From Viridibacterium curvum (lineage in GTDB: Bacteria > Pseudomonadota > Gammaproteobacteria > Burkholderiales > Rhodocyclaceae): DNA of 64,000 bases. The first letter of the stretch is position 1; each line of letters opens with the position of its first letter. The translations under genes were made by a program, and so were the position numbers. The notes beneath the pieces are model-generated. The model did no database searches. It was not told where the DNA came from and was given only the letters and a program-made list of their open reading frames with translations. The stretch spans positions 372,001 to 436,000 of the forward strand of contig NZ_BAABLD010000002.1 of NCBI RefSeq assembly GCF_039544165.1. Reading direction: 5' to 3'. Shown in pieces: positions 41,634-50,255 of this stretch.

Positions 41634-42923
41634 ATGAGTGCAATTGTTGACGTGATCGCCCGCGAGATTCTCGACTCCCGTGGCAATCCCACGGTTGAAG
41701 CCGATGTCCTGCTGGAATCCGGTGTAATGGGCCGCGCGGCTGTGCCGTCGGGAGCCTCGACCGGTACGCGCGAAGCCATTGAACTGCGCGATGGTGACGC
41801 CAAGCGTTACCTCGGCAAGGGTGTCCTCAAGGCTGTCGAAAACGTCAACACCGAGATCTGTGAAACCCTGATTGGTCTGGACGCTGAAGAACAAGCCTTC
41901 ATCGACAAGGCCATGATCGAGCTGGACGGCACCGAGAACAAGGGCCGCCTTGGCGCCAACGCCATGCTGGCCGTCTCCATGGCTACCGCACGCGCAGCCT
42001 CTGAAGAGGCCGGCTTGCCGCTGTACCGCTACTTCGGCGGTTCGGGCCAGATGCAACTGCCGGTGCCGATGATGAACGTCATCAACGGCGGCGCACACGC
42101 CAACAACAGCCTGGACTTCCAGGAATGCATGATCCTGCCCGTGGGCGTGACCAGCTTCCGCGAAGCCCTGCGTTGCGGCGCCGAGATCTTCCACAATCTC
42201 AAGAAGATCGTCGACAAGAAGGGCTACCCGACGACCGTCGGTGACGAAGGCGGCTTCGCCCCGAACGTCTCTGGCGCAACCGAAGCGCTGGACCTGATCA
42301 TGGAAGCCATTGCCAAGGCCGGTTACGAAGCCGGCAAGGACGTGGTGCTGGGTCTTGACTGTGCGGCCTCCGAGTACTTCAAGGACGGCAAGTACGAGAT
42401 GCACGGCGAGAAGCTGTCGCTGACGCCGGCCCAGAAGGTCGACTTCCTTGCCACACTGGCTGACAAGTACCCCATCATCTCGATCGAAGACGGCATGGCC
42501 GAACAGGATTGGGACGGGTGGAAGCTGCTGACCGATCGCCTCGGCAAGAAGATCCAGCTCGTTGGCGATGATCTTTTCGTGACCAACACCAAGATCCTGC
42601 GTGAAGGCATCGACAAGGGCATCTGCAACTCCATCCTGATCAAGGTGAACCAGATCGGCACCCTGACTGAAACCTTCGCCGCCGTCGAAATGGCCAAGCG
42701 CGCTGGCTACACCTCGGTGATTTCGCACCGTTCGGGCGAAACCGAAGACAGCACCATCGCCGACATCGCTGTTGGCCTGTCGGCGGGCCAGATCAAGACG
42801 GGTTCGCTGTCGCGTTCGGATCGCGTTGCCAAGTACAACCAGATCCTGCGCATCGAGGAAGACCTTGGCGATACCGCCATTTATCCGGGCCGCAGTGCCT
42901 TTTACAACCTGCGCCTGAAGTAA
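41634..42923 (+). CDS. eno: Enolase
   Basis: A 429-residue glycolytic enzyme (2-phosphoglycerate to PEP), also a degradosome component in some bacteria. Motifs: ILDSRGNPTVEADV, GASTGTREAIELRD, GANAMLAVSMA, GGAHANNSLDFQE, GDEGGFAPN, the catalytic metal site SIEDGMAEQDW and the signature ILIKVNQIGTLTET with SHRSGETEDSTIAD. It is complete, preceded by GAGGA and followed by a strong terminator. Confidence 0.98.
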   Translation: MSAIVDVIAREILDSRGNPTVEADVLLESGVMGRAAVPSGASTGTREAIELRDGDAKRYLGKGVLKAVENVNTEICETLIGLDAEEQAFIDKAMIELDGTENKGRLGANAMLAVSMATARAASEEAGLPLYRYFGGSGQMQLPVPMMNVINGGAHANNSLDFQECMILPVGVTSFREALRCGAEIFHNLKKIVDKKGYPTTVGDEGGFAPNVSGATEALDLIMEAIAKAGYEAGKDVVLGLDCAASEYFKDGKYEMHGEKLSLTPAQKVDFLATLADKYPIISIEDGMAEQDWDGWKLLTDRLGKKIQLVGDDLFVTNTKILREGIDKGICNSILIKVNQIGTLTETFAAVEMAKRAGYTSVISHRSGETEDSTIADIAVGLSAGQIKTGSLSRSDRVAKYNQILRIEEDLGDTAIYPGRSAFYNLRLK

Positions 42924-42941
42924 TACGGCAAAGGCCCCTCA

Positions 42942-42970
42942 AACGCCACCCCATGAGGGTGGCGTTTTTG
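42942..42970 (+). terminator. Rho-independent terminator of eno
   Basis: A perfect 10-bp stem AACGCCACCC/GGGTGGCGTT with a 5-nt loop, followed by a T-run, 18 bp after the eno stop. It marks the old end of the enolase unit before the inserted protease genes. Confidence 0.9.
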
Positions 42971-43047
42971 TATGCTCTTTCTGCGCAGTTGCTCAGGTGC
43001 AACCTACAGTGCATGCCCGTTGCACTGGACATCCAGGCCATTCCGAC

Positions 43048-44340
43048 ATGAAGAGAACCCTCTACCAGATCCTTGGCGTACCTCAGTCTGCCTCAGCTGC
43101 GGACATCCAGAGTGCATTCGAGTCGCGTCAGAAGCAGCTTGAATCGGCCGCACAGATGGACCCCAACGAGGTGATGTTCCTGAAGGAAGCCTTCCGCACC
43201 TTGTCTGACGCATCGCGTCGTGCGATCTATGACCAGTCCCTGGTCAAGGTCGCCGTGTCGGAAATTGCGGAGGCCGATGAGGGACCACGCTCACGCGCGC
43301 CGCTGTGGATGGGGATTGCCTTCGTCATTCTTGTTGGTTTGGCCTGGTGGTGGTATTCGCACAAAGGGGGAACTGCGCCGCAGTTGCCTGCCGTGACAAA
43401 CAATGTGCATGTCATCAAGCTTGATGGCGCTAATGTACCTGTCCCGGTCGCTGACAAGGATTTGAGCCCGGAAGAACTCTACGCCAACCTGTCGCGCAGC
43501 ATTGCTCTTGTCAGCACCATGGATAACATGGGCCAGACGCTGGGCACCGGAAGCGCAGTGGTCATCGGCCCTGGCGAGCTGATCACGAACTGCCATGTCA
43601 CGCGCAGTGGCGCCAGTCACAAGATCAAGCTGGGCGAGAATGAGTACAGCGCCAGCGTCACCACGGCCGATGAGGAGTTCGATCTGTGCCGGCTGTCTGT
43701 AGTCGGCCTTGGCGCTCCGGCAGTCCGGATTGGAGGCACCGACATTCTCAAAACGGGCCAGAAGGTCTACGCACTTGGCGCGCCGCGCGGCCTCGAGCTC
43801 ACCATCAGTGACGGCATCGTGTCGGCGTTGCGCAAGGTTGAAAACGGTACGGTGATCCAGACGACAGCACCCGTTTCGCCTGGGTCCAGCGGCGGCGGTC
43901 TGTTCGACGCGCGCGGCACTCTGGTCGGCATCGTGACCTTCCAGCATGCCTACGGACAGAACCTCAATTTCGCCGTACCGGCGGAATGGATAGGCCAGAT
44001 GCGTGATCGCCTCAACAGCCGGCCAGACGTCAAACAGGCGGCAGACAGTGGCGTTCCGCCCTACCGTCCTTCGAATGTCAATCCTGATCCCAAGCTGCTT
44101 GGTAGCTGGGCCTGCTTCGATCCGGTGACGGGACACAACATCGACATCACCTTCCATGTGAACGGGCAGCTGACGCTGGCCAAGAAGGGTAAGACCTTCA
44201 ATGGCTACTACACGACTGATGGCAAGAATGTGCGTCTGGTCAGCGCCGACGCACTGCAGGGCAAGATCGAAGAAGTCACCGAATCGCGACTGGTTGTGTT
44301 TATCGACAGAGGCATGCGGATGGTTTGCAACCGTAAATGA
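43048..44340 (+). CDS. J-like domain / membrane / trypsin-like protease fusion
   Basis: About 430 residues from ATG 43048 (GTG 42997 possible). Residues 1-62 resemble a J domain (LYQILGVPQSASAADIQSAF, FLKEAFRTLSDASRRAIYDQ) but the HPD that activates DnaK is missing (QMDP at 37-39... instead). One TM follows (WMGIAFVILVGLAWWWY, 87-103). The trypsin-like domain (about 145-330) keeps the triad: His183 in ITNCHV, Asp212 in EEFDLCRL and Ser281 in SPGSSGGGL. A short beta-rich tail (365-430) ends in MVCNRK. The protease would be periplasmic. It sits between eno and the metallopeptidases. Confidence 0.82.
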   Translation: MKRTLYQILGVPQSASAADIQSAFESRQKQLESAAQMDPNEVMFLKEAFRTLSDASRRAIYDQSLVKVAVSEIAEADEGPRSRAPLWMGIAFVILVGLAWWWYSHKGGTAPQLPAVTNNVHVIKLDGANVPVPVADKDLSPEELYANLSRSIALVSTMDNMGQTLGTGSAVVIGPGELITNCHVTRSGASHKIKLGENEYSASVTTADEEFDLCRLSVVGLGAPAVRIGGTDILKTGQKVYALGAPRGLELTISDGIVSALRKVENGTVIQTTAPVSPGSSGGGLFDARGTLVGIVTFQHAYGQNLNFAVPAEWIGQMRDRLNSRPDVKQAADSGVPPYRPSNVNPDPKLLGSWACFDPVTGHNIDITFHVNGQLTLAKKGKTFNGYYTTDGKNVRLVSADALQGKIEEVTESRLVVFIDRGMRMVCNRK

Positions 44341-44428
44341 CATTAGCCCGGGTGTGCTGGGTGTGCGCTCCTTGCCCGGATATCATGCCAGCGTGATCTG
44401 TCATCTTTTCTCTGGATACTTGAATCCC

Positions 44429-46291
44429 ATGTTGCGATTCCTTGGTGTGCTCAGCCTGTGTTATCTGGGCGGCTGCGCAAGCATTTCTGTCTCTCTTGCT
44501 CCCGGTCACTCGCCCGAAGCGGCGGCTTACCTGCAGGAAAAATTGCTTCCAGCGACCGTTCAGGCTCAGGAAGACTATGTGGCCTTGGCCAGGAGCAAAT
44601 TGAAGCAGTCCAGCGTATCAACAACCCAGATTCTGGTCGCAGCGACCAAAGCCAATGCCGACAAGGCAAAGGCCGCTCAGCCGACTGCACTGGTGGTGAC
44701 ACTCAACAACTCGTTTCCCGACGTTCAGCAGACACGTACTGTACTCAACCCCGTCCGGGCTTCTGCTCGATTGCTATTCGAACGCGCAGGTCTCGATGAG
44801 GCTCGTCGCTCACCTGAGTGGTTTGTTACGGGAATCACTAACGAAATTGCGTTGGATGTTCTCAGAGGCCGCCATGGCAAGGACACGCTAACCGAACGCA
44901 TCCTGCGTAGTGATGACGAGGCTGAGTTGCGGAAAACCGAAGACCGTCTGGATCCCGTGAAGCTTCTCAAGCAGCGCCAGGTCAAATCGAGCGGGAAATT
45001 CACTGCTATGGCGAATTTCATGGCTCAGACGCTACGAAACCAGCAGGGAGAAAATTTCTATCCTTCACTGGCGAACTATCTTCGCCAGTTGGCAATCGCG
45101 AGTAGCGCCGAGCAAGCCTTTCAGCTTGCGTTTGGACTGACGCCGGAGGTATTTGCAACCCAGGTTGATCGCAGGCTTGAGGGTTTGCGCGAGCAGAAGA
45201 GAGTGCACGCACAATCTCTTGCGGATTGGGAGGATCTGGATGAAGAAAGCGGACGCGCGCTGCTGACGACGAAGAGCATGCGCGATCATTTCGCCAGCTA
45301 TGAAAAACTGGCCTCCCCAAAAGCCTTCGTCAGGGCGAGATCGGGCGCCAGCGTGTCGTTCGATGATCGTGCCGAAGCCATACCGCTGGCGCTGGAGCAG
45401 TGCGCGACGGTTGATCCATTGGGCTGCAAGGTGATCTCTCTGGACGGACGCTTTGTCCGCCCGGTGCGTTCGCCCAAGCCCGAGATCGATGTACGCATGG
45501 CTTCGACGGGTGATGATGCCTGGATCAAGGAGGTCCAGTCCAAGTGGATGCCTTTGCTGCGCAAGACGGTGGACCACTTCAACGAAATCGTACAGAAACG
45601 GCTTGGCTATTCGCTGAAGGAGTCAGTGCGGATTTACGTGGTAACCAGTCGTGAGGATTATTCACGAGCGTTGCGCGATCAACTGCGTCTCTCTGCCGCC
45701 AGGGCCGAAACGTCGGCCTCGGTTGCAGGCGGAACGTCGAATCAGCGCGGACAGATGATCGTGGCGCTGTACCCCAATACGCCTCCTGAGATGCTATGGG
45801 AAGTCGTAATCACGAGAACCCTGCACGAATTGACGCACGAGTTGCAGGGGCAGATACAGGGGGATAGCGCTGGCTTCAGTTCTGCGCGCTGGCTCGAAGA
45901 GGCCACTGCGGATCACCTGGCCTATCTCGTTGGAAAAGAGCTGGATCGGGATCCTTCGGCCAAATATGTGCTGGAAGACTGGCGGGAGTCGCTGATCGAG
46001 TGGTATCGCTTGCGCGGCAGGACGCTGACAAAACCTGAGAACGTCATGACCGCCAATGGCGAACAGTGGACCCGGCAAATGGTAGAGCGCCTCAATCCCT
46101 ACCAGATGGCCGGCATCATGTCGGTCCATCTGGCCGATCGACTTGGTGACGGATACTTTCCCGCGGTGTTTCGCTACTGGGCGCTGGCCGCAAAAGAGGG
46201 AGAGAAGGAGGAGAAGGCCTTTGAAGCATGTTTCGGTGTGAGCCGGGCAGCCTATATGGTTAGTCTCAAGAAATGGCTGGAGACTCTGTGA
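44429..46291 (+). CDS. Peptidase-MA-like HExxH lipoprotein, paralogue 1
   Basis: About 620 residues from ATG 44429. MLRFLGVLSLCYLGGCASIS is a lipoprotein signal with Cys16. The C-terminal third is a gluzincin-type metalloprotease domain: LHELTHELQ (His466, Glu467, His470) and 20 residues later WLEEATADHLAY (Glu490 or Glu491 as third ligand). After it, FPAVFRYWALAAKEGEKEEKAFEACFGVSRAAYMVSLKKWLETL forms a tail that also occurs, degraded, near residues 205-260. It is paralogous to the next gene and overlaps it by 4 bp. Substrate unknown; likely an envelope protease. Confidence 0.78.
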   Translation: MLRFLGVLSLCYLGGCASISVSLAPGHSPEAAAYLQEKLLPATVQAQEDYVALARSKLKQSSVSTTQILVAATKANADKAKAAQPTALVVTLNNSFPDVQQTRTVLNPVRASARLLFERAGLDEARRSPEWFVTGITNEIALDVLRGRHGKDTLTERILRSDDEAELRKTEDRLDPVKLLKQRQVKSSGKFTAMANFMAQTLRNQQGENFYPSLANYLRQLAIASSAEQAFQLAFGLTPEVFATQVDRRLEGLREQKRVHAQSLADWEDLDEESGRALLTTKSMRDHFASYEKLASPKAFVRARSGASVSFDDRAEAIPLALEQCATVDPLGCKVISLDGRFVRPVRSPKPEIDVRMASTGDDAWIKEVQSKWMPLLRKTVDHFNEIVQKRLGYSLKESVRIYVVTSREDYSRALRDQLRLSAARAETSASVAGGTSNQRGQMIVALYPNTPPEMLWEVVITRTLHELTHELQGQIQGDSAGFSSARWLEEATADHLAYLVGKELDRDPSAKYVLEDWRESLIEWYRLRGRTLTKPENVMTANGEQWTRQMVERLNPYQMAGIMSVHLADRLGDGYFPAVFRYWALAAKEGEKEEKAFEACFGVSRAAYMVSLKKWLETL

Positions 46292-48198
46292 GGCCACTTT
46301 TTGTGTGCTGGAAGCGTGTCCTTCAGCCACTTGTGGAGTTGTGCTGCTGTGCACTGATTACTGCGTGTGTCAGCCCGGGTGTGCGCGTTGCTTCTGGTGA
46401 CGAGGATGCGACATCCCTCGCTGAGGCGCTGTGGAAGCCAAGGGTCGAGCAGGCTTTGCAGGAGTTCAACCGGAAGATCAGCAACGCTGGCGGCAGGGTA
46501 CCCGGGCCGCCCCCTCCGTATGTGCTTGTGACAACGGAAGAGCAGCACAAGGCGTTGGCAGAGCGCTTCAAGGGCAAGCCTGACATGGCATTACCGGTCT
46601 ATGCGTCTTATCCCTCAACGATCTATCGTGACGCGGTCTCCGCCGCAATCGCATGGCGCACCCGACAGTACCTGCATGAGGTTCTGGGGGACGTCGAGGA
46701 AGAGTTGCCCCGCTGGTTCAAGGCAGGTCTGCCGCCCTACGTGGGCTACAGCATTGTTGATGCATTCAAGGATCAGGATGTTCGCAGCGCGGACTTCACG
46801 GCGGAAATGCTCAGCCAGATGCGACGCGACAGGCTGGGAGAGACATCGCTCCTGGCGGCAATGGATCTCAGTTCCGAAGGAACACCCGTTGATGACGCCG
46901 AATTCAGGCTGATGTCGACATTCGCGGTTCATCGGCTCGCCCAGAAAGTACCGCAAAGATTCGATAGCGCCTGGTTGGCTGTTGTGTCGGCGGTGCGTGC
47001 GGGAGCAAGCTTTGAACGAGCCTTTGAGCCTGCTTTTGGTGTGTCTGTCGAAAAATTCCGCAACGAAGCAAAGCTCGCCGTTACTACGCTACAGGCCTCA
47101 ACCCCCGCTCATGATGGCCCTGTGCCCCCCACTTCTGGGCCGGCAGATCTGGAAGATGAGTCCAGCCTCCCGTTCACTTTCAATTCCTTCGTTGAAGGCT
47201 TTCGTCGGTATCTCAAAGCGGGGGCGCCCAAAGCATTCGTCTATTCGCGGCGAGGGGCGTGGGTCTATGTCAGTGAGTCACCAGATGCCATCGAACGCGC
47301 CCTGAGGGACTGTGGCAGCATCACCCCATTGGGATGCAAGCTACTCGCGGTGGATGACCAGCTTGTTGTGCCACAACTGCGCAAGGATTCAGGCATCCGC
47401 GTCGAACTGCGAGTCACGAGTGAAAACGACTGGAGCAGGCAGGTACGCGAACGCTGGTTACCCGTGGTGAATCAGGCTGTCGCCCAGTTCGAGAGCGTCC
47501 TCAACGAGCAGTGGGGTGTTCGGCTCCAGGATCCCACCCGGGTGTACGTCGTAACCAATCGGGAGGACTACGAGCGGACTTTGCGTGACAAGTTCGGATC
47601 GTCGGCCAGCGCTGCGCGCCTGGCCGCAGAGGGAACAGACGGACTGGCCAGTGCCGATGGCCAGATCATCACCGGCCTGTATGCCGCGACGCCCGCCGAA
47701 GAGGTTTGGGAGAGTGCAACCTTGTTGGTCTTGCACGAGCTTGCACACGAACTGCAGAACCAGCTGGCGGGAAATACGGGACGCCGCTTGCAGCGCTGGA
47801 TCAAGGAAGGCAGCGCGGAACAGATTTCTTACCTGATGGCGCGGCGCATGCCGTCGGACCCTTCGGCAAAATTTGTCATTGGTGACTGGCGGGCTCAATG
47901 CATCGAGTGGTACAAGGCCAGAGGCGTTGCAACAACCAAACCTTCAGAGCTGCTGGATGCAGGTTTTGACGACTGGATGGCGCTCAGCCGGTCGGGTAAG
48001 CAGCCCTACAAGATGGCCGGATTGATGCTTGAGTTCCTGCAGGAGCGGCTGGGCAAGGATTACTATCCCGCCTTGCTGAAATACTTCCGCGATGGTTCAA
48101 GATCCCGGGAGAAAGAGCAGCTTGCCTTCGAAGCTTTCACCGGCATGAAAATGGCAGACTTCATGAAGGCGCTCGACCGCTGGCTGGAAACACTCTGA
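46288..48198 (+). CDS. Peptidase-MA-like HExxH lipoprotein, paralogue 2
   Basis: About 636 residues. I choose GTG 46288 (GTGA overlap, GGAG five bases upstream) over ATG 46273. The signal ends in CCALITACVSPG, a lipobox. The C-terminal domain has LHELAHELQ (His483, Glu484, His487) and WIKEGSAEQISY (Glu507), the same 20-residue spacing as its paralogue. The N-terminal half contains a decayed copy: LHEVLG at 130 and PRWFKAGLPPYV, where the second His and the Glu are lost. So an inactive and an active domain are joined. It is followed by ftsB. Confidence 0.78.
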   Translation: MRPLFVCWKRVLQPLVELCCCALITACVSPGVRVASGDEDATSLAEALWKPRVEQALQEFNRKISNAGGRVPGPPPPYVLVTTEEQHKALAERFKGKPDMALPVYASYPSTIYRDAVSAAIAWRTRQYLHEVLGDVEEELPRWFKAGLPPYVGYSIVDAFKDQDVRSADFTAEMLSQMRRDRLGETSLLAAMDLSSEGTPVDDAEFRLMSTFAVHRLAQKVPQRFDSAWLAVVSAVRAGASFERAFEPAFGVSVEKFRNEAKLAVTTLQASTPAHDGPVPPTSGPADLEDESSLPFTFNSFVEGFRRYLKAGAPKAFVYSRRGAWVYVSESPDAIERALRDCGSITPLGCKLLAVDDQLVVPQLRKDSGIRVELRVTSENDWSRQVRERWLPVVNQAVAQFESVLNEQWGVRLQDPTRVYVVTNREDYERTLRDKFGSSASAARLAAEGTDGLASADGQIITGLYAATPAEEVWESATLLVLHELAHELQNQLAGNTGRRLQRWIKEGSAEQISYLMARRMPSDPSAKFVIGDWRAQCIEWYKARGVATTKPSELLDAGFDDWMALSRSGKQPYKMAGLMLEFLQERLGKDYYPALLKYFRDGSRSREKEQLAFEAFTGMKMADFMKALDRWLETL

Positions 48199-48220
48199 AC
48201 GTGCTGAACGAAAGACTCCC

Positions 48221-48544
48221 TTGCGCTGGCCTTTGATCATCCTCGCTGCTTTGCTGATTCTGCTTCAGTACCCGCTGTGGTTCGGCAAGGGTGGCTGGTG
48301 GCACATGCAGAAGGCTCAGACCGAGGTACAGAGCCTGCGAGAGCACAACGAGACGCTTGAGAAGCGCAATGCCAACATGGCGGCGGACGTGAAGGATCTG
48401 AAGTCCGGCTACGACGCCATTGAAGAGCGTGCGCGCTTCGAGTTGGGTCTGGTCAAACCGGGTGAGGTCTTTATCCAGACGCCTGAATCTCCAGTGGCAC
48501 CAGCGCCAGACAAGGACGCGCAAGGCAAGGGGCCCGCGCGTTGA
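48221..48544 (+). CDS. ftsB: Cell division protein FtsB
   Basis: A 107-residue bitopic divisome protein that pairs with FtsL and FtsQ. It starts at TTG (MRWPLIILAALLILLQYPLWFGKGGW, one TM), then a coiled coil (QKAQTEVQSLREHNETLEKRNANMAADVKDLKSG) and the conserved EERARFELGLVKPGEVFIQ. In most Beta- and Gammaproteobacteria it directly follows eno; here 5.3 kb separate them. The TTG has only a weak ribosome-binding site. Confidence 0.93.
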   Translation: MRWPLIILAALLILLQYPLWFGKGGWWHMQKAQTEVQSLREHNETLEKRNANMAADVKDLKSGYDAIEERARFELGLVKPGEVFIQTPESPVAPAPDKDAQGKGPAR

Positions 48545-48975
48545 GCCTGAGCCTGCGCCCGGCGACCACCGCCGATGCGGAGGCCTTGCTGCGCTGGCGT
48601 AATGATCCGCAGACGCGCGCGGCGAGCCACACTCCCGATCTGGTTCCTGCCGAACAGCACATGTCCTGGTTCGCGACAGTGTTGGCGGATCCGCAGCGCC
48701 GCCTGTGGATTGCCGAGCTGGCTGATGGTCAAACAGTGGGCTCGATCCGCGCCGACTGGACCGGCGGCGAGTACCTGCTGTCCTGGATGCTGGCGCCCGA
48801 GGCGCGTGGCAAAGGGCTGGGGACGTCCTTGTTGCAGGCTGCTGTGAAGATGCTGCCGGGCCAGATCATGCGGGCCGAGATCAAGGACGAGAACGTCGCT
48901 TCATGGCGTATGGCAGAAGCGGCTGGCTTCCTGTGCGTGAAGAACGAGGACGGCGTGCGGCACTACCTGCGCTAG
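48541..48975 (+). CDS. GNAT-family N-acetyltransferase, possibly PseH-like
   Basis: A 144-residue acetyltransferase starting at TTG 48541, overlapping ftsB by 4 bp. The acetyl-CoA loop is MLAPEARGKGLGTSLLQAAV, and LRWRNDPQTRAASHTPDLVPAEQHMSWF matches the N-terminus of GNATs linked with nonulosonate genes. A pseudaminic acid synthase gene lies 0.2 kb downstream, so a PseH-like role (N-acetylation of a 4-amino sugar) is plausible. The other pse genes are not in this window. Confidence 0.75.
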   Translation: MSLSLRPATTADAEALLRWRNDPQTRAASHTPDLVPAEQHMSWFATVLADPQRRLWIAELADGQTVGSIRADWTGGEYLLSWMLAPEARGKGLGTSLLQAAVKMLPGQIMRAEIKDENVASWRMAEAAGFLCVKNEDGVRHYLR

Positions 48976-48981
48976 GAAGCA

Positions 48982-49068
48982 TCCGCAAACCGACTCTGGC
49001 GTTGTTACGGCTCCTTGCACTACAAGCGTACTGTGCTCGTCGGCGCGCCTGGCCAGAGTCGGTGCGGA
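48982..49068. ncRNA. Long structured intergenic element (candidate RNA)
   Basis: Outer stem TCCGCA/TGCGGA (48982-48987 with 49063-49068) stacks, with a 2-nt bulge, on a perfect 11-bp stem CCGACTCTGGC/GCCAGAGTCGG (48990-49000 with 49052-49062). Inside is a small hairpin GCAC-TAC-AAGC-GTA-GTGC (49017-49036). The inner strand carries GGCTCCTT. It separates the GNAT gene from pseI in a 0.2-kb gap with no gene. The inner segment resembles that of the element at 59840. Strand is undecided. Confidence 0.45.
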
Positions 49069-49198
49069 CACTGCCATGGCTGTCGGGACTCCGGAACGCG
49101 CAATTTGCGCCTCGATCCAGCAGCAAATCCCGCCATGGCAGGCCGCGCCCCGGGCCTAAGCTTCAGACTCCCCAAAGTCCATGAGTGTGAGGCGCAAC

Positions 49199-50245
49199 AT
49201 GATCGAGATCGGTGGCCGTCCCGTTGGCACCAACGCCGCGCCGTTCTTCATTGCCGAGATGAGCGGCAACCACAACGCGTCGCTGGATCGCGCCCTGGAG
49301 ATCGTCGATGCCATTGCTGACACTGGGGCACATGCGCTGAAGTTGCAGACCTATACCGCGGACACCATGACCCTGGACATCCGCGATGGCGACTTCCTGA
49401 TTGACGATCCCAAGAGCCTCTGGCACGGCCGCACGCTCTATGACCTCTATGAGGAGGCGCATACCCCATGGGCCTGGCACGAGCCGATTTTCGAACGTGC
49501 CAGAAAGCGCGGCATGCTGGCCTTCTCCACACCCTTCGATCCCACGGCTGTCGATTTTCTCGCAAGCCTGGATGTGCCTTGCTACAAGATCGCCAGCTTC
49601 GAGAATGCCGATCTGCCGCTGATCCACAAGGCCGCTTCGCAAGGCAAACCGCTGATCATCTCGACCGGCATGGCCTCTCTGAGCGAAATCGGCGAGACGG
49701 TTGCGACAGCGCGCGCAGCAGGCTGCGAACAGATCGTCCTGCTCAAATGCACCAGTGCGTATCCGGCGTCACCTTCCGAAATCAACCTCATGAGCATTCC
49801 GCATCTGCGCGAAGCTTTCGGAACCGAAGTGGGGCTCTCGGATCACACCATGGGCATCGGTGTGGCCGTGGCGGCTGTGGCGCTGGGTGCCAGCGTCATC
49901 GAGAAGCACGTCACCCTGCGCCGCGCAGACGGTGGTGTGGATAGCGCGTTCTCGATGGAGCCCGATGAGGTGCGCATGCTGATCAAGGAAACCGCTGTGG
50001 CGCAACAAGCAATCGGCAGTGTGCGCTATGGCCGCGGCTTGCAGGAAGAGGGCTCGGTGCGATTCCGTCGCTCGCTGTATGTCGTGACGGACATCAAGGC
50101 CGGCGAGGCGTTCAGCGCGCAGAACGTGCGCGCCATTCGTCCCGGCATGGGCTTGCTGCCCAAACACACTGAGCACGTAATGGGCCGCAAGGCGGCGCGA
50201 GACATCAAGCGCGGCACGCCAATGAGCTGGGACCTGTTGAGCTGA
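49199..50245 (+). CDS. pseI: Pseudaminic acid synthase
   Basis: About 348 residues, a NeuB-family enzyme condensing a 6-deoxy-AltdiNAc with PEP to make pseudaminic acid. The TIM barrel shows FFIAEMSGNHNASLDRALEIV, ALKLQTYTADTMTLD, LYDLYEEAHTPWAWH, FSTPFDPTAVDFL, YKIASFENADLPLI, LLKCTSAYPASP, GLSDHTMG and VIEKHVTL. A C-terminal SAF domain follows (RSLYVVTDIKAGEAFSAQNVRAIRPGMGL). ETHTPWEW-type motif and FSTPFD favour PseI over NeuB. I prefer ATG 49199 with GAGG six bases upstream; ATG 49181 is possible. Confidence 0.92.
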   Translation: MIEIGGRPVGTNAAPFFIAEMSGNHNASLDRALEIVDAIADTGAHALKLQTYTADTMTLDIRDGDFLIDDPKSLWHGRTLYDLYEEAHTPWAWHEPIFERARKRGMLAFSTPFDPTAVDFLASLDVPCYKIASFENADLPLIHKAASQGKPLIISTGMASLSEIGETVATARAAGCEQIVLLKCTSAYPASPSEINLMSIPHLREAFGTEVGLSDHTMGIGVAVAAVALGASVIEKHVTLRRADGGVDSAFSMEPDEVRMLIKETAVAQQAIGSVRYGRGLQEEGSVRFRRSLYVVTDIKAGEAFSAQNVRAIRPGMGLLPKHTEHVMGRKAARDIKRGTPMSWDLLS

Positions 50246-50255
50246 GTCCGCCGGA

